Below are positions 61,675 through 64,000 of a stretch of 64,000 nucleotides of DNA, piece after piece (positions within the stretch are counted from its first letter, which is position 1; every line of letters begins with the position of its first letter). Source of the DNA: Vibrio sp. S9_S30 (GTDB lineage: Bacteria; Pseudomonadota; Gammaproteobacteria; Enterobacterales; Vibrionaceae); contig NZ_JAAUWT010000007.1 in assembly GCF_014694455.1 (NCBI RefSeq), positions 124,001 to 188,000 of the forward strand, given 5' to 3'. Position numbers and translations under genes: made by a program. The notes below the pieces were generated by a model. The model saw nothing but the letters and a program-made list of their open reading frames with translations. It was not told the origin of the DNA and did no database searches.

Positions 61675-63423
61675 ATGGGTAGTGTCTCTCTTCCACAGTC
61701 AAAAGACGACACAGGACAAACAAACCGCGGTGCGCTGAAAAAAATCCGTGAGGATTGGGGGCTGTATTTGTCCGCCATCATCATCGCCTTATTCATCATC
61801 GTTTTTCTTTTTGTGCCTGTACTTAAGGTGATTTTTGTTGCTTTCCAAGATCAAGAAGGCAGCTTATCACTGGTTAATTTTCAGGATTTTTTTAGTTCTT
61901 CTTTGTTCCAAGAATCTTTCTTTAATTCTTTCTATGTCGCCTTTATGTCGGTCATAGTGGCGTCGATTATTGCCATGCCTTTGGCGTATTTCACCAGCCG
62001 ATTTCAGTTTAAAGGCACAGTACTGATCCAAACATTAGGCATTGTCCCTCTTATCATGCCGCCCTTTATTGGCGCGGTTGCGATGCAATTGCTGTTTGGT
62101 GAAAACGGCACCATGAATTTGCTTTTGGATGAATATTTCGGTTTCACGATCCCCGTGATGGAGGGGTTAAACGGCGTTATCTTTGTTCAAAGTGTTCACT
62201 ATTTCCCATTCATTCTGATTAATTTGTCTGCCGCATTGCAAAACATTGATCGCTCAATGGAAGAATCGGCGCAGTCTTTAGGTTCTTCAGGCTTAAAATT
62301 GTTTAGAAGAATCGTGTTTCCGCTCGCTATGCCCGGCTATGTTGCGGGGGCGTCGCTGGTGTTTGTGAAAGTGTTTGACGATTTAGGGACACCACTTCTG
62401 CTCAACGTGAACAACATGTTGGCACCACAGGCGTATTTGCGCATTTCGTCGGTAGGTATCTCGGATCCGATGGGGTACGTTATTTCGGTTATTCTGGTGG
62501 CGTTTTCCGTGTTTGCGCTTTGGGTTTCGTTCCAAGCGTTAAAAGGGAAAGACTACTCCACCACCCAAAAAGGCGGCGGCGGCTTATCCAAACGCGAGCT
62601 TCGCCCAATGGAAATGGTGGGTTGCTATGCGGTGATTGCCTTAATCCTCCTGCTGGTTCTGGCTCCGCACTTCGCGTTGTTGTTGCTTTCGTTTGGTACC
62701 ATTTGGAGCTTTAGCCCATTACCGGATGGCTTCACGCTTGATCACTACGCCACTGCGATCACTCAAGCCTCAGACTTCATTACCAATACCCTGCTTTACG
62801 CTGGCTTGGCGGGCATTATCGATGTCATTTTGGGCACGGCCATCGCTTACCTTGTCTGGCGCACCAAAATGGTGGGACGGAAGTGGCTCGATTTCGGTGC
62901 CATGGCCGCCCTTGCCGTTCCCGGCGTGGTCCTCGGCATTGGCTATTTACGTACGTTCTATGACATTGAATTGCCGATTGTCGGTACGTCAATGGCAACG
63001 TGGTGGGGCATCATTGTCATCGCCTTATCGGTGCGCCGCTTGCCTTATGCCTTACGATCCTGTGTCGCGGCGTTGCAACAGGTTAGCCCTTCCCTTGAAG
63101 AGGCATCGGAAAACCTAGGGGCTACCCGCTCTAGAACCATTCGACGCATCGTTGTGCCTTTAATGGCAGCCGGTATTTTGGCGGGATTTGTGACCGCATT
63201 CGCTACCGCCGCCGTTGAACTGTCCGCCACCATTATGCTCGTCGCACAGGAATCGGATGCCCCATTGGCCTATGGCTTGTACATCTTCATGCAGAGTGCT
63301 GCGGGGCGAGGTCCTGGCGCTGCTTTAGGTGTGATTGCCGTAGTGATTGTTGGGCTAGCGACGTACTTGTCGCACACCATTGTTGAACGTACTCGCCAAG
63401 CTCACGGCGAAAAGAGTCATTAA
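61675..63423 (+). CDS. ABC-transporter permease, fused two-domain (FbpB/AfuB-like)
   Basis: About 582 residues with two homologous membrane halves of six helices each. Each half has an EAA loop that contacts the ATPase: MEESAQSLGSSGLKLFRRIVFPLAMPG (first half) and LEEASENLGATRSRTIRRIVVP (second half). ATG 61675 sits six bases after GGAG; an ATG at 61663 is also in frame. Followed at 17 bp by the ATPase gene. Confidence 0.9.
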   Translation: MGSVSLPQSKDDTGQTNRGALKKIREDWGLYLSAIIIALFIIVFLFVPVLKVIFVAFQDQEGSLSLVNFQDFFSSSLFQESFFNSFYVAFMSVIVASIIAMPLAYFTSRFQFKGTVLIQTLGIVPLIMPPFIGAVAMQLLFGENGTMNLLLDEYFGFTIPVMEGLNGVIFVQSVHYFPFILINLSAALQNIDRSMEESAQSLGSSGLKLFRRIVFPLAMPGYVAGASLVFVKVFDDLGTPLLLNVNNMLAPQAYLRISSVGISDPMGYVISVILVAFSVFALWVSFQALKGKDYSTTQKGGGGLSKRELRPMEMVGCYAVIALILLLVLAPHFALLLLSFGTIWSFSPLPDGFTLDHYATAITQASDFITNTLLYAGLAGIIDVILGTAIAYLVWRTKMVGRKWLDFGAMAALAVPGVVLGIGYLRTFYDIELPIVGTSMATWWGIIVIALSVRRLPYALRSCVAALQQVSPSLEEASENLGATRSRTIRRIVVPLMAAGILAGFVTAFATAAVELSATIMLVAQESDAPLAYGLYIFMQSAAGRGPGAALGVIAVVIVGLATYLSHTIVERTRQAHGEKSH

Positions 63424-63440
63424 GAGAAAAGGAATTTCCC

Positions 63441-64000
63441 ATGAGTTTAGAAAACAACCAACAAGTCGGCATAACCATTAAGGATCTCACGTTAGCATTC
63501 GGTGAAACCGAGGTACTGAAAGGGGTAAATTTAGACATTCAACCCGGAGAGTTTTTCGCCTTTCTTGGGCCTTCAGGTTCAGGAAAATCCACACTACTGC
63601 GAGCCATCGCGGGGTTCGGTCCAGTACCAAATGGTGAGATTTTATTGGGCGATGAAAACGTGATTGAGTTGCCACCATGGAAGCGTAATGTCGGCATGGT
63701 ATTTCAGAGCTATGCACTTTGGCCACACATGACGGTGCGCCAAAATGTGGCCTATGGGTTGGAAGAGCGTAAAGTGCCAAAGCCAGAAATCAAAAAGCGA
63801 GTGGACGAAGCACTTAACCTTGTTGGGCTTTACCACTTGGCAGAGCGCCGACCTTCACAACTTTCCGGCGGCCAGCAACAGAGGGTCGCCATTGCTCGAA
63901 CGGTGGTGGTTGAGCCACGCGTGTTGCTTCTGGACGAACCCTTATCGAACCTAGATGCGAATTTACGCGAGCAAATGCGACGCGATCTTCTTGATCTGCA
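63441..64000 (+). CDS. ABC-transporter ATPase (cut by window end)
   Basis: First ~186 residues of an FbpC/PotA-type ATPase. Walker A GPSGSGKST, Q-loop VFQSYALWPHMTV, signature LSGGQQQR and Walker B VLLLDEPLSNLDA are present. The C-terminal regulatory part lies outside the window. Completes the transporter with the preceding two genes. Confidence 0.92.
   Translation, partial: MSLENNQQVGITIKDLTLAFGETEVLKGVNLDIQPGEFFAFLGPSGSGKSTLLRAIAGFGPVPNGEILLGDENVIELPPWKRNVGMVFQSYALWPHMTVRQNVAYGLEERKVPKPEIKKRVDEALNLVGLYHLAERRPSQLSGGQQQRVAIARTVVVEPRVLLLDEPLSNLDANLREQMRRDLLDL

Noticed and set aside
60232..64000. Calling the transporter a ferric-iron importer
   Set aside because: The family name alone suggests it, but the pgt-type regulators and absence of a Fur box upstream make a phosphorylated compound more likely; left open.

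Overview
The window is gamma-proteobacterial chromosome and looks like a Vibrio (Vibrionaceae). Evidence: motX (Na+-driven polar flagellar motor) sits beside purA; there is a full amiB-mutL-miaA-hfq-hflX-hflK-hflC-yjeT-purA block with nsrR and rnr nearby; frdABCD, epmA, efp, epmB, groSL, pfkA, cpx and sodA follow. Almost everything is core housekeeping DNA with tight operons. I saw no prophage, insertion sequence, integron or CRISPR array.

Layout. 1-5 kb: RNase R (cut by the window edge), the LPS-control protein LapC/YejM, and the nitric-oxide pair nsrR/hmp. 5-16.7 kb: motX with a visible sigma-28 promoter, then the long minus-strand purA-to-tsaE block. 17-21 kb: queG, a 700-bp gap carrying DnaA boxes, an eight-gene tRNA-Gly/initiator-tRNA array with one decayed extra copy, then orn and rsgA. 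21-30 kb: psd, a UgpQ-like phosphodiesterase, a DMT transporter, a candidate structured small RNA, epmA and frdABCD. 30-38 kb is the most variable part: an orphan lipoprotein, a DUF4105/beta-barrel plus DUF3015 pair, an iodotyrosine-deiodinase-like flavoprotein, efp/epmB, an MgtC-like protein, a decayed groL tail and an acyltransferase-like membrane gene. 38-49 kb: groSL, a MATE exporter, pfkA, fieF, an orphan binding protein, cpxP/cpxRA, sodA and trmL. 50-55 kb: fxsA, aspA, dcuA, dsbD.

55.3-64 kb is the most interesting block: a Pgt-type three-component signalling system (periplasmic PgtC-like protein, PgtB-like kinase, PgtA-like sigma-54 activator) followed by a binding-protein-dependent ABC transporter (binding protein, fused two-domain permease, ATPase cut by the window end). 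The signalling and transport binding proteins are clear paralogues. A sigma-54-like promoter and an 11-bp-arm dyad lie exactly between activator and transporter, suggesting a self-contained sense-and-import module, perhaps for a phosphorylated C3/sugar compound.

Functional links: DcuA, AspA and FrdABCD together make an aspartate-to-fumarate-to-succinate anaerobic respiration route. EpmA, EpmB and EF-P make the beta-lysylation pathway. CpxRA, CpxP and possibly psd form an envelope-stress group. NsrR/Hmp handle nitric oxide. All functional calls come from reading the sequence and from family knowledge; no searches were run.
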